Source of the DNA: Mariannaea sp. PMI_226
Taxonomy: Eukaryota > Ascomycota > Sordariomycetes > Hypocreales > Nectriaceae
Direction of reading: 5' to 3'
DNA length: 64,000 bases
Assembly: GCA_024336345.1 (NCBI GenBank)
Contig: JANFOG010000002.1
Coordinates: 4,030,001 to 4,094,000 of the forward strand
A program made the translations under genes and the position numbers. Under the pieces are notes generated by a model, which was not told the DNA's origin, ran no database searches, and saw nothing but the letters and a program-made list of their open reading frames with translations. Shown here piece by piece: positions 49,506 through 60,458 of the stretch (positions are counted from its first letter, which is position 1; each line of letters opens with the position of its first letter).

Positions 49506-52500
49506 GACGTGAAGGGCGACAATGAAAATAAAAGCCTTTTTGCTTCTCTTTGTGTTGCCTTGATGAAATGGCAAATTTACCTGATGCCGTGCCGAGTTGA
49601 ATTCATTGGAAGCTTTCCAAGCCAGTCTAGGAAATAATTGACGACTGCTCCGAAGAAACACACGCACATACACCCACGCTTTGCACTTTTGCACTTTTGC
49701 ACTGAGCCGTAAGAAAGCATGTTCTCAGCTGGAAACATGGACAGTCGAGATAGTGGACAAGCTTAGGGAGACTTCTCCACTTTTGGAGTGAGATGTAGCC
49801 TAGCCTGCAGGTCCTTTGTGAGGTTACAAGACAGTTTTGCATCTCGTCAAATCAGCAAATTGTCGCAGAGGCAACGAGGAAGCTGTTGCTAATTATGTAT
49901 GTTGTTAGCGTTGAAAACATGCTTCTGATCTGGCCAGCTTGACCAGAGGCTGAGGCTGAAGCTGAGGTTGATATAGACGGTGTGATACGTGCAATGTTTC
50001 TATTGTAGTCAAGCGCCTTACCTACCTACGGGATTTCAGGCAACACAGTACTAAATGATGTATGGAGTTCATCTTCCTATTAAAGACTAATCTTGAGGCG
50101 ATGTATGAACAGCATTGACTTATTATGACATGGGCTCCCTACGATTGCACAAGACTTGTTACCTTTTCTTACCCTTTCATAGACACTTGCGGTGCCTGGG
50201 ACACTCACTCGATGTAGTCGAGTACAGAGTAAGGTAATGAAGGAGGAAGAAAGGAGTGCGACGACACGTGGAGAGTGGAGAGAGTGGGATCGATCTAAAT
50301 GCCTGAATCCTTCCAGATCGACGTCTAACTGCTAGGCACAGATTTGCTGTCCTGCGCAGTGCAGGGTAACTTGCTCCGCTGAGGGTGTCCACCTGGACTG
50401 GGTGATCTCACAAGTTGAACCTGACGCTGTTTGAGCGGCGGCATCGTGACTTGCGCAAATCATTCGGTCTCTGGAGCTGCGGGGGATTGGTTTTGGGAAT
50501 GAGTGGGCAGCTCGGCGAGTGTGAGGCGATTGATGGATGTAATGGATGGTGGCTCGAGGCTCTCTCTCAAGGCCACGGGGTGCAGGTGTAGGCTCGCATG
50601 ATCAGCGTCATGGCGTGCCTTATTACCCGATTGTCCCCCTCAGGCATGCAAGGATCCGAGCAGTTCAGCCAGCAACTGAAGCAGGTCGGATACGGTGAGA
50701 GGAGTTGAATAACCAACTAGATGGATTGTCGAGTCTCGGAGGGTTCCGTTGGCTGCTGACTGGGCATTCTCCGTTCTCCGTATCCGTATCATTTGCCTTT
50801 TCAGATGTCTGGGTAGGTAGATAGGTACATCCATGAGGCATACAGGTACCTAAATAGCTTGGTGGATAAGGTAGGAAGGTGTCTTGGTTGCTTGGGTACT
50901 GAGTAAACTGCCTGTCGAGACATTTGTCGTAACGAAGCTACTTGGCAAGTTGCTTCCCCTCATCTCGCCAGTACAGTAGCAATTCTTTCTCTTTTCTTTT
51001 CATTTCCTCTCTCCTTTTTTGCGTCCTCCCCGAGACCAATGTGCAGAATGACATAAGCAATAACCCCTCTGCCCATTTCGTCCGAATGCATTCAGTTTTG
51101 CCATCATTCATGTACTGGCATCCATTGAGACGAAATGACCAGTCAGTGACCAGCCAGTCAGTCAATGGTGGACCTGGAGTCGTCCAGCCCGACCGAGCTC
51201 AGCCCAAACCAAGCCCAAGCCCCGGACTAATGAGCTACTAGCAAACCAAGAGTGTGTTTGCGCATGACCAAATGGACCAACCATTCAACCATTCAACCAT
51301 TCAACTTACTTTGATGCAAATTACGAATGTGCTATACTTTGCACAAGAGGCCAAAAAGTCTCTTGTCTCAGCTTCCGGCGTTTGAGTTAGCTTGGTAAAA
51401 AACGCTGGCTTTGGCAAGGGAGGTACGTGCGGTACCTTAGGTATAGACGGTCTTTGCTGCTGTTGCTTTTTGCCTCAGGCAGTGCGGTTAGGTGGGTAGG
51501 TACCTTGGCCAGTACCAAACCTCTTTATCGGCTGTCTTGTCTTGTCATCTTCCATTTACACACACCCACCCCCCTCCTCCTGCTCCTTGTATGACTGGTG
51601 CATCGCTATTGTTAGACTGGTAACAAGGACCTGGTCAAACTACTCCCCTCTCCTCTCCTCTCTTCCGCACTTCACCAGCAGCAATTTGCTTCCGTCAAAT
51701 CCCCTCCCCCCCTTCTCTTCTCGTGACTGGTAGCATTTACGTACACTCCTCCACCTCGGAACCCTAATAGCTCTTCCTCACCTCACCTGCTGACTGAGTG
51801 ACTGGCCGACCAAAGCCCAGCACGGTTCGTACAGCCCGCTGGCCAAAACGAGCATGTCACAGCAAACCAGCGTTGGGTCACTGCATTGCATGGTACTGTC
51901 CTGCGGTCAACCTCCGATGGGTGAAATGCAAATCGCGACAGAAATGTGCGAGGAGTTAGGCGCTCATTCACTTACTCTCTTCTCCCTTTTGCCTTTTGCC
52001 TGAAGGTGGGGAACATGATACATCCGTGGTAAGGGCATGAGACAAAGCATGGATGGCAGGCAGGCAAAAAAGAAACATAGCTGGAGGCCTAACGAGTTGC
52101 GCCTGGCAGACTATTTTATTTAGAACTGTGATTTGTAGGCGATGATTCCTGAGCTGGACGGTGAGAGGGGCCAACTGCCTCCCATCGACCGACGGACGGA
52201 CTGACTGACATGGACGGACGGACGGACAGGCTCTGTGCGATCTTGTTGTATAGGTAGGTATGCGTTTGTAAGATAAACCATCCGTCAATAGTTCGCTCTG
52301 TACCCAGTTGTCTCGTCTGTTTGAATCAAGCACAAGGCTTCTTCTTCAGTGTTGTCTGCCTATCTCTGCCTGCCTCCTCCCGGCTCATCTCTGCCTCTCC
52401 GTCGCCGTGCATGAATAGATGCAATCACACATAGACCGTACCTTCTCCGAGATTCACGTCCTGTCTCCTTCCTACAAATTTCTCCTTCTCATTCTCATTC

Positions 52501-53615
52501 TTCTCCTTCGCTTATTCCCATGTTTTCCGTCGCACACCTCTCACACCTCTCACACACATGCACACACACACACATGCCGTGACGCCGCCGCCGCCTCCGC
52601 CGCCGCTGCCGATACCACTGTCACTACCTCTGCCACGCCCGCTGTTTCTCCTGTTGCAGTTACTGCTGCTGGGACCTACACAGTAATAATCCACCACGCC
52701 TTCATACCGCATCCCCCCTCCGTCCACGTCCGTCTTAGACCAAAAGCCATCAACCACGCCAATTATTAGGCCCGACAGGCAGACAAAGAAACGCTGGAAC
52801 AGCTGGATGCCGCCCCAGCTCCTCTCCCTGGGACCTGGCCAAGCATCATCATCATCACCGGGCCCAGTTCCAGTCTAGTCCTACAAGACGTGGCCATACC
52901 TGCTTCTTCTTGGCCCTTTGGACCTGTTCTTACTTCTTGGGGTCCTTTTCTCGCCGCCTCTTACATTTTCCCTCCTTCCCACGCCGCCCATCGTCTATTC
53001 TCATCCTCCGCGGTCATCTTTACTTGCTCGCCTTCGTAATTTTTTTTCGTTCTGTTTCGTTCTCGTCACAGCTACAGTCACGAATTCGTGCTCCTCTCTC
53101 ACCCCACGGTCGTCGCTAAAGCCAGGCCAACCACCATCGTCATCGGCGTTATCGCCAGGTCCCGATAACGAAGCGACAGCCCCTCCTCCCTCGCCGCCCG
53201 TTGTCTCCGCTTCTTCTCTGCCTCTATCCCCTCCAGCCCAGCACGTCTTGCCTCGCCTCGGCCACCTTTGAGGGTTATGTCCCATGACCGCAATCGCTCC
53301 GTGTCTCCCGATCATCAATTTGTGATTGCAGCGTTTTGCCCCGATAGTCCTAGTCCATCACTGCTTTTAAAACAAGAAAACAAAAGAAAAAACAATACCA
53401 ATTTCTGCCCTCACCTGTCATCGTCTGTTGGCTGGTCTGCTCTGTCTTTACTTATCTACACTCACCACCTGCGTTCACCATCTGATCCCTTCCACACAAT
53501 TTCTCTTTGATAATCTCGCGATTCCCCGCCGTATACGATATTTCGACCCGGATATCATATTTTTGGTCTTGCTCGCCGCGACTTCCTTCATCGTTGGTCG
53601 ACAAGACAGCTCGTG

Positions 53616-55757
53616 ATGGATCCCATGGACTACGTCCTTCATAATCAACCAAGGTCCTCTGCTGCTCAGTACGACCCGGTCCACGCAGTTACTGGCTCTT
53701 GGGCTCCTCCTCCTCTTCATCAGCCCTCGCCTGCCTTTCCCTGGCCGCATGGTCCTCCGTCATACCATCACCACTTACTCCCAGTCCCGGTATCAAGCTC
53801 AAGTTCATTCCAGCCAAATCCGAATGGAGGTCTGCCTCCACCATTCCCAGGTTTTCCGACTGCAACAGACTTCTCTGGACCGATGCCACGACATATGCCC
53901 ATACCATATAGCCTCGCATCGACTTCAAGTCGTTTTGCAAATCCAGTAGGTGCAGCACATGACGATGCATTCGCCAACCAGGTACCAGGAGGACGACCTC
54001 TGAGTTTCCAGCCTCCGGTCGGGTCGACCATGCCTCCAACTGCCAGCAACTCGGAACTCAATCATTCATTACCTCGCCCACCACTTCCAGTGACTGAGCT
54101 CTCAGTACCCGGGTTTGCCCAACACCACAACAGTCCGCCCTTTCCTTTCCCCCTGCCTGGAACAGCAAACGCCGTTACCTCAACTCCACCCCGAAGAAGT
54201 CACTACTCATCATCTTCTCACTCACCTAGAACCTCACGCGAGGTGCCATCACCGACAAGTAAGTACCTGCACCTGTTAACTTTTACATTATGCTCGATCG
54301 GTTACACACAAAATAAAATTGCTTTGTTGTCCCCACGTCGCACCTTAAATAGTCCCTGTAGCACCCGTTTCTTTCTTTTAACATATTGATGGTTCACCAT
54401 CACTAACAGATCCGGGAAGGAATATCACAGTCAACTTCCGGACCCCGCCGCCCTCACCCTAGAGCACGACGATCCTTGTCGAGATTTGCGCATCACGACT
54501 CTGCAATGGATGATGATGACGAGCCAAGGAGGCATCCTCTGCACTCCGACGCGTCCCTCGACCAACAAATCATGGACGAGGCTGTGAGGCAGTATCAATT
54601 AGCGCGTGGGTTTGACTTCCACATGGTGGCATCAAAGATGACACTCCAGTCGCTGCAAAGCGTCAACATAGAAGATCTCGAAGGAGAGGACAAAAGTGAG
54701 CCTTGTCATGGAACATCACTGCATATTGTGTCCAAAAGACGTTGCTGACAACTTTATCAGTCTGCGTCATCTGCTACAATGAGTTCGGAACGGAGACCCC
54801 CGAGGGGATAAACGAGGCCCCTCTCCGTCTACCCAAGTGCAAGCACATTTTTGGGGACCACTGCATCAAAAAATGGTTTGAGACTTCAGACAACTGTCCA
54901 TACTGTCGCGACAAGGTCCACTCGGAGCCCAAGCCTTCTCCCGCTTCGACCAGGGCATTTATGAATATGATGAGACTGCGGGGTATTGAAAGAGGGTGTG
55001 TATCAGACTCTTCGCCAGTTTTCCCCGAAGATTTTCTTTTGTTAACTAAATCAATAGGCCCAGAATACTTGACCCAAATGACCCTCTCGTCCGAGCCATG
55101 ACAGCAACTTTCGAAGCAGAGCCAGGCAGCTCGACGATGCGTCAGCACTTGGCGGGTGGAAGACGATCTCCGCCAGATGATATCGGAGAGCAGCAGCGCA
55201 GAACACGCCCACGCCATGGCAATCCAGGGGCGCGGGATTCCAGTCCTCCTAGTCGGCCTAACTCATTTGAGCAGTCTTCATCCGAATCGCATCCAATACC
55301 GTCCACATCAGAGGGAAACGCAACTTCATCCATGATTCCCCGTGCATCTCAGCGAAATATGGCACCCCGCCCTCTGCACCGGCGCTGGCAATCGAGCACA
55401 TTGGCTGGGACATCCACGGTTACCGCGCCAGAGACTACTCGACGAAACGTGACTGCACAGCCATCAACTTCTATGTCACCCTCGGCACCTGTCTTTCATC
55501 CTCGGGGAACTACCTTGGAAAATCGAACCGTTTCCAATGATTCATCATTTCCAAGCAACACCACCTCCTCGATGATCTCTTCCCCAATCCCGAATCCCTT
55601 GCACTCGCCAGGTGAGATGACACAGAGCAGGCGGCAGCTGCTACAGCAACAGCAAAACGCTGCCAATGGGTCAAGAATCCATAACTCAAATCGCCTGGAA
55701 GCCAGTACTCAGGCCCTCCCCCCTGGACAAAACATCAACAGAAACCGACCATGGTAG
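53616..55757 (+). CDS. RING-finger protein, probable E3 ubiquitin ligase
   Basis: Probable ubiquitin ligase. Exons as read: 53616-54258, then about 54420-54695, 54761-54995 and 55058-55757, giving about 617 residues. Introns 2 and 3 (65 and 62 bp) are clear. Intron 1 is uncertain: its strong GTAAGT donor (phase 1) is incompatible with the best-looking acceptor (CTAACAG before 54410) and fits only a weaker AAG at 54418-54419. Using the GTGCCA at 54243 as donor would rescue the first acceptor. The RING spans about residues 308-355: CVIC, a 21-residue loop, CKHIFGDHC, then CPYC. The usual fifth zinc-ligand position holds Gly (338), with a His at 340. The flanks are long, Pro/Ser-rich and disordered, with poly-Gln near the C-terminus. 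The frame also opens with a GTG at 53613, but the ATG at 53616 is the likely start. The substrate is unknown. Confidence 0.82.
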
Positions 55758-57187
55758 AGCCTATAGCACCAGATGATCAAGGCAATAAGATCCAACGAGG
55801 GTAGTCAAATGGTGACTAGCACTACATCTTTCACGTGGTTTTCCCTGTCAAATATTTCAGGCTGTGTTGCGCAACGGACGAGGACGTTATGACCACAACA
55901 GCGTCCTTGCGGTGCTGGGTTCGGTATTGCCTTTTCGGGATGGTAAACGATTCGATGACTTTTAGATGCGATGGAAATTGCGGGGTAGAATGCACACGTT
56001 GGGAATGATTTGGGGCAGTTCTTCCGGCGCGGCGTTGGATCTGTCAAGGCAAGGGTTTGGAGGTAATTTGTACACGGGATTTTCGGTGGTTTTTTTTTTT
56101 TTTTCAAGGATTTGTTTCGGGTCGACTGACCCCCTCCCTCCATGGATGGATGGCACAGGAGAGGACAACTAGCTCTCTCGTCACAACACTGTACAGGGCC
56201 AATAAGGAGCGTACTTAGCGAATAAATTTCACATACCCCAGCAATAGGAATCCCCATATTATGGTTATCAATGGTTCGTACACAACTATTAAGTAGGCAA
56301 GAATTAATTGCTCCGTGCTCCGTTTAAAAGCATCTGGGGAATGAAAGGATGACAATTCTGTAGCCTGCCTACACTGGGTACAAATACAAGAGCTCGAATG
56401 GCGCTCCGAGTCAAGTTAGCGCGCCGGATGAACCACTCGAAGGTGACGAGTTTGCGCAAAATATTCGTACAGTAGTTACGTTTTTATGTACTGCGACCGT
56501 AGATCAGTTGGTAGGCTATACTATGCAGGATTAGTTTAGGCTACAGGCCACAGGCTACAGACTCATTCGTACATAGCAACCCACGGAGCCGGGGATTCAG
56601 ATGGATTGGCCAACTCCGTTCGAGTCCGGCGGGATCGGTGGATCCTTGACGGCCGATCGATCGAAGTGGTTCTTCTCTCGTCGGTGCCGATGAGCAAATG
56701 TAGACAAGAAAAGAAGTCGAATTCAAAACGTGCGCCCTGGTTCTAGCGGGCAGCCGACGACATCATGGCCAACACAAGAGGCGGAGTCGGGGCATCTTGT
56801 ACGTCATGACATAACCCAGGCGGGCAGTCGTTTGGACTTGAGACAGATTCGTAACCATTCCCGTGGCGGGCAGGGGAAACGACTCCAGTCTTAGGGGGTT
56901 CCCCAGGGCTCTTCCTAGGGCCGACGGTGCTGTCAACATTATACTATTTAATAACAAGTGGCTGCCACCAACTTCCGATGGTGGCTAGTACATATAGGTC
57001 GTGTTTCGCGCGCAGTTGTGCACCCTCCCTTTCTCGCAAAATCGATTTGCTGAGACTAGCGAGCCGATCTTCCCTCTCAGGAATTTGAACCCGAAAAAAA
57101 AAATCTTCTCAATTGTTTTACCAAGATTACCTATCTTCTTCGTATTTTCCCTTTTTGTTTATTTTCCCTTCTTCTGTTTCGTTGGCT
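55758..57187. other. 1.4 kb intergenic region between RING and P450 genes
   Basis: No gene is recognised; overlapping short frames on both strands lack any family pattern. A T run (56090-56104) lies about 340 bases after the RING stop. The last 190 bases before the P450 start are T/C-rich and likely its leader. Confidence 0.6.
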
Positions 57188-59027
57188 ATGGTCTTCCCCT
57201 TGAAAAACATCACAGGTGGCGCTATCGTAACGGCCCTTTTCTCAGCATGGGCGAGGGGTGAATATTCGCGAGTCTCGGTGCTGTTGTCGTTTTTGCAGGC
57301 ATGGGTTGCTTGGCTTATGTTGTGGGTAATATGGGCAATCTGGGTGTATCCTCTCTTCGTGTCGCCGCTACGACATCTTCCAGGACCAACAAATAATCAC
57401 TGGATCTGGGGACAGGGCAAAAAGATTCTCGCCGAGCCATCAGGCATTCCAATGAGGGAGTGGTGAGTTCTCACAAGCATCCTTGCTTCACATTGGGCAT
57501 TGGTCCAGCCGTCTCATGTCGAGTTGCCACCATATATACATATATGTATATATGTGTTTATATATTATTCATACAGCTAACTCGGCATTTACTTTTAGGG
57601 TGAATGGGATTTCTCACAATGGCGTCATTCGATATCGTGGTCTACTCAACCAGGAACGCCTTCTCATTGTCTCACCCAAGGCGTTGGCTGAGGTACTGGT
57701 TACCAACAACTACGCCTTTGAAAAGCCGCGCCAGGTGCAATGGAGTCTTGGGCGAATCCTGGGCATTGGAGTCTTGCTCGCTGAGGGCGACGAACATAGG
57801 ATGCAGCGCCGTAGCCTGACGCCAGCTTTCGCCTTTCGACACGTTAAGAACCTGTATCCCGTCTTTTGGAAGAAGGCTTGCGAGGCAACCCAGGCTATGA
57901 CGGCAAGCTTCGGCACAGAGGGGGAAACGGAGGTTGAAATCATGTCGTGGGCTTCACGAGTGACTCTGGACATCATTGGTGTTGCAGGCATGGGAAGGGA
58001 TTTCGGTGCGATTCGCGATGAGAATAGCCCTCTCTCCAACACGTACCGCTCCGTCTTCAAGCCGTCCAGGCAGGCTCAGATACTAAACCTGCTTGGTCTT
58101 TTCGTGCCACTCTGGCTCGTTAACATGCTTCCAGTGCAACGCAACGGCGACATTCGACAAGCCGCCAGCGAGATCCGAGCTGTGTGCCGGGATCTCATTC
58201 GGGAAAAGAAGTTGAAGATGGTGAACAAGGAGGAGGCTGACGTCGATATTCTCTCCGTGGCCCTCGAGAGTGGTGGATTCACAGATGAAAACCTCGTTGA
58301 CCAGCTCATGACTTTCCTCGCAGCCGGACACGAGACGACGGCATCGGCATTGACGTGGGCTGTTTATATGCTCTGCCGATATCCTGATGTGCAGAGGAGG
58401 CTGCGAGAGGAGGTCCGGGAACGACTGCCGTCGGTAGATTCGGATGTCGACATCACTAGCATGGATATCGACCGAATGCCCTACCTCAATGCCGTGTGCA
58501 GTGAGGTCCTCCGCTACTACAGCCCCGTGCCTCTCACCCTCCGCGAGACTGTCCATGACACCACCGTGATGGGCCATCCGGTTCGCAAGGGGACCCGCAT
58601 CATGCTTGCTCCGTGGGCGACCAACTTTGACAGGGAGCTTTGGGGTCCGGACGCGGCGAAATTTGATCCGGAGCGGTGGATTTCATCGACGCCAACGGCC
58701 GATGCCAGTGCCACGGAGAAGCAATCTATTACTACTGGCTCCGCGACTGCGACCGCCGCAGCAGCAGCAGCAGCAGCGACCACCAATGGCGGGGCCAGCA
58801 GCAACTACGCGTTCCTTACGTTCCTGCACGGGCCGCGGAGCTGCATCGGACAGAGCTTCGCAAAGGCTGAGTTTGCGTGTTTGCTGGCGGCTTGGATAGG
58901 ACGGTTCGAGTTCGCCCTCGCGGACCCTGCTCTGGAGGACGAGAAGAAGTTGGAGATCCGGGGTGGTATAACGGCGCGGCCATCCAAGGGGATGCAAGTC
59001 AAGGTGAAGGTTGTGGCCGGGTACTAA
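57188..59027 (+). CDS. Cytochrome P450 monooxygenase
   Basis: Heme-thiolate monooxygenase, probably anchored in the endoplasmic reticulum; its substrate is unknown. There are two exons, 57188-57462 and 57599-59027. They are joined across an unusually long, TA-rich 136-bp intron (donor GTGAGT, acceptor TTTTAG, phase 2) and give about 567 residues. An N-terminal membrane segment (about 35-60) is followed by the proline hinge LRHLPGP. The I-helix carries AAGHETTAS (about 332-340), the K-helix SEVLRYY supplies the ExxR pair, and the heme loop FLHGPRSCIGQSF has the axial Cys near residue 507. A Thr/Ala-rich insertion with a run of eight Ala (about 470-490) sits just before the heme loop, an odd place for low complexity. 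General family resemblance is to CYP3/CYP4-like fungal P450s. No biosynthetic partner genes are adjacent. Confidence 0.95.
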
Positions 59028-60458
59028 ATTGTCAGGTTTGACGACTTTTGGGGCGGAGGGGTTGTTTGTAATGTAGTACATGATGGATTGTGTACAATGT
59101 CAAGGTTACTGTGTCTTATTGGGAGTTTTGCTTGCAAACAACCACGTTTATCTCTTGGAAGAGTGTCTAGGTTCTGGCTACGTACTTACAGAGGTGTGAT
59201 TATATCGGGATACCTAACAATACAATACCTACCTAAATTTAATGGAAACAATCTGGCCCACCTAATCACGCTGTAAGGAATGGTTTGGCTGAAACTAGGG
59301 CTGAATGCTTTGTATCCTCGTTGGGATTGCATTCCGGACTTTTTTTATTTTTAATTTTTTATTCCCGCGTCAGTGTTTGAGTTGACAATGGACGAGGCGT
59401 TGAAAAGGCGCAGAGCTAAAAACAAGAACAGAAAGAAAAAATACCAGCTGCGAGACAAAAGGCGGTATGGCCCGCAACCTAATGACGCGTTGGACCCCGA
59501 AAACTCGGGTCAGTCCTGAACTTCATCTGTAACTGTTGTAGGAGAATAAGCGCAACAGAACACAAGAATTTTCAACCAAGGAAATCATCCACAATATTTT
59601 CAGCATTCGCCAGCCTCTAGTCTTTGTGTGCTAGAACCATAAGGCGGTTCTCCCGAGTCTTACAGCCGTGTCCAGGGTAAGCAGCTGCAGACTGGCTGGT
59701 GGGAAGCAGTCCAATTGAAAATCGATAGACGCTGGCTGGGTTATTCCATCAAAGCGGCCTCCGAGATGGCCTTCGCACGTGTCCCTGCATGTGACTGCCA
59801 GCTGGCATCGAGTGGAGCGAAATGCATCCACTCAACCAGTTGTGTGCAATGTGTGGCGGCCTGATGTCTTGTGAGTCTTTTTGATGCCATTGGCGGTTAT
59901 TGGGTGGCCATTGAATATGACCGTTGTATCTCCAGATTAGACGACATATTCTTATTTTTGGCTCGAACCCTGTTTCTCCATCGTTAACGTCTGCGAAGTG
60001 GATTGGCCTTTTGGTGATAAAACAAAATCATTTTTCCAAACAAAAAATTCATCGCTTTCACGTATCCGCCAACGCCGAGAATCAGTGGCTCTGTTCGCTT
60101 CAGCAGAGCAAACAGATTGCAGGGCTGACACGGCCCCAAGGACGACCTCATTTCCCGTCCTCTCTTTTCATCAAAGCCAGGCCGACGCCATAGCGGCAAG
60201 ATCCAATAATCCGACCCACCGCCCACCACTTGGTCGAAACCAGAGAGGCAACAGAGGGCAGAAGACCGGCAGAGACTGGGTCTAGCGTCCTTGGTTGGCG
60301 TCGGGTAGAACCACCCCAGCCACCGCCTCGAAAGCGGACCGGGGCGACGGGGCCCCCCCAGGAAAGCTCCTGGCTGAAAGCTGCCAAAACAAAAACACCA
60401 ACAAAACATCACGTCTGGCTCACTCGACAAAAGAAATCGGGGCGCATCAACCGCCATA
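59028..60458. other. 1.4 kb intergenic region and leader of the giant-protein gene
   Basis: No coding region is supported. TACCTACCTAAA-type repeats lie at 59225-59237 and a T/A-rich patch at 59338-59362. The last 300 bases are C/A-rich. An in-frame TGA at 60375 shows the following gene cannot start much further upstream without splicing. Confidence 0.6.

Larger units (their letters stand above)
47509..53615. other. 6.1 kb gene-free region between APC2 and the RING gene
   Basis: No supported gene is found. It contains a 21-base poly-A (48520-48540), T-rich blocks (48768-48785, 48933-48975), a long CT microsatellite (49144-49234), a tandem GAGAGCTGTGA repeat (49470-49505), and CAACCATT repeats (51282-51306). 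GGACGGACGGAC repeats lie around 52190-52230. The last 1.2 kb is C/T-rich with several small upstream open frames (for example 52918-53271), suggesting a long 5' leader for the RING gene. That leader assignment is inference. Confidence 0.55.

Noticed and set aside
56619..56632. GTTCGAGTCC-like sequence resembling a tRNA B box
   Set aside because: No A box or cloverleaf arms at the right distance on either strand. Other similar strings (9680, 19452, 59959 antisense) failed the same test.
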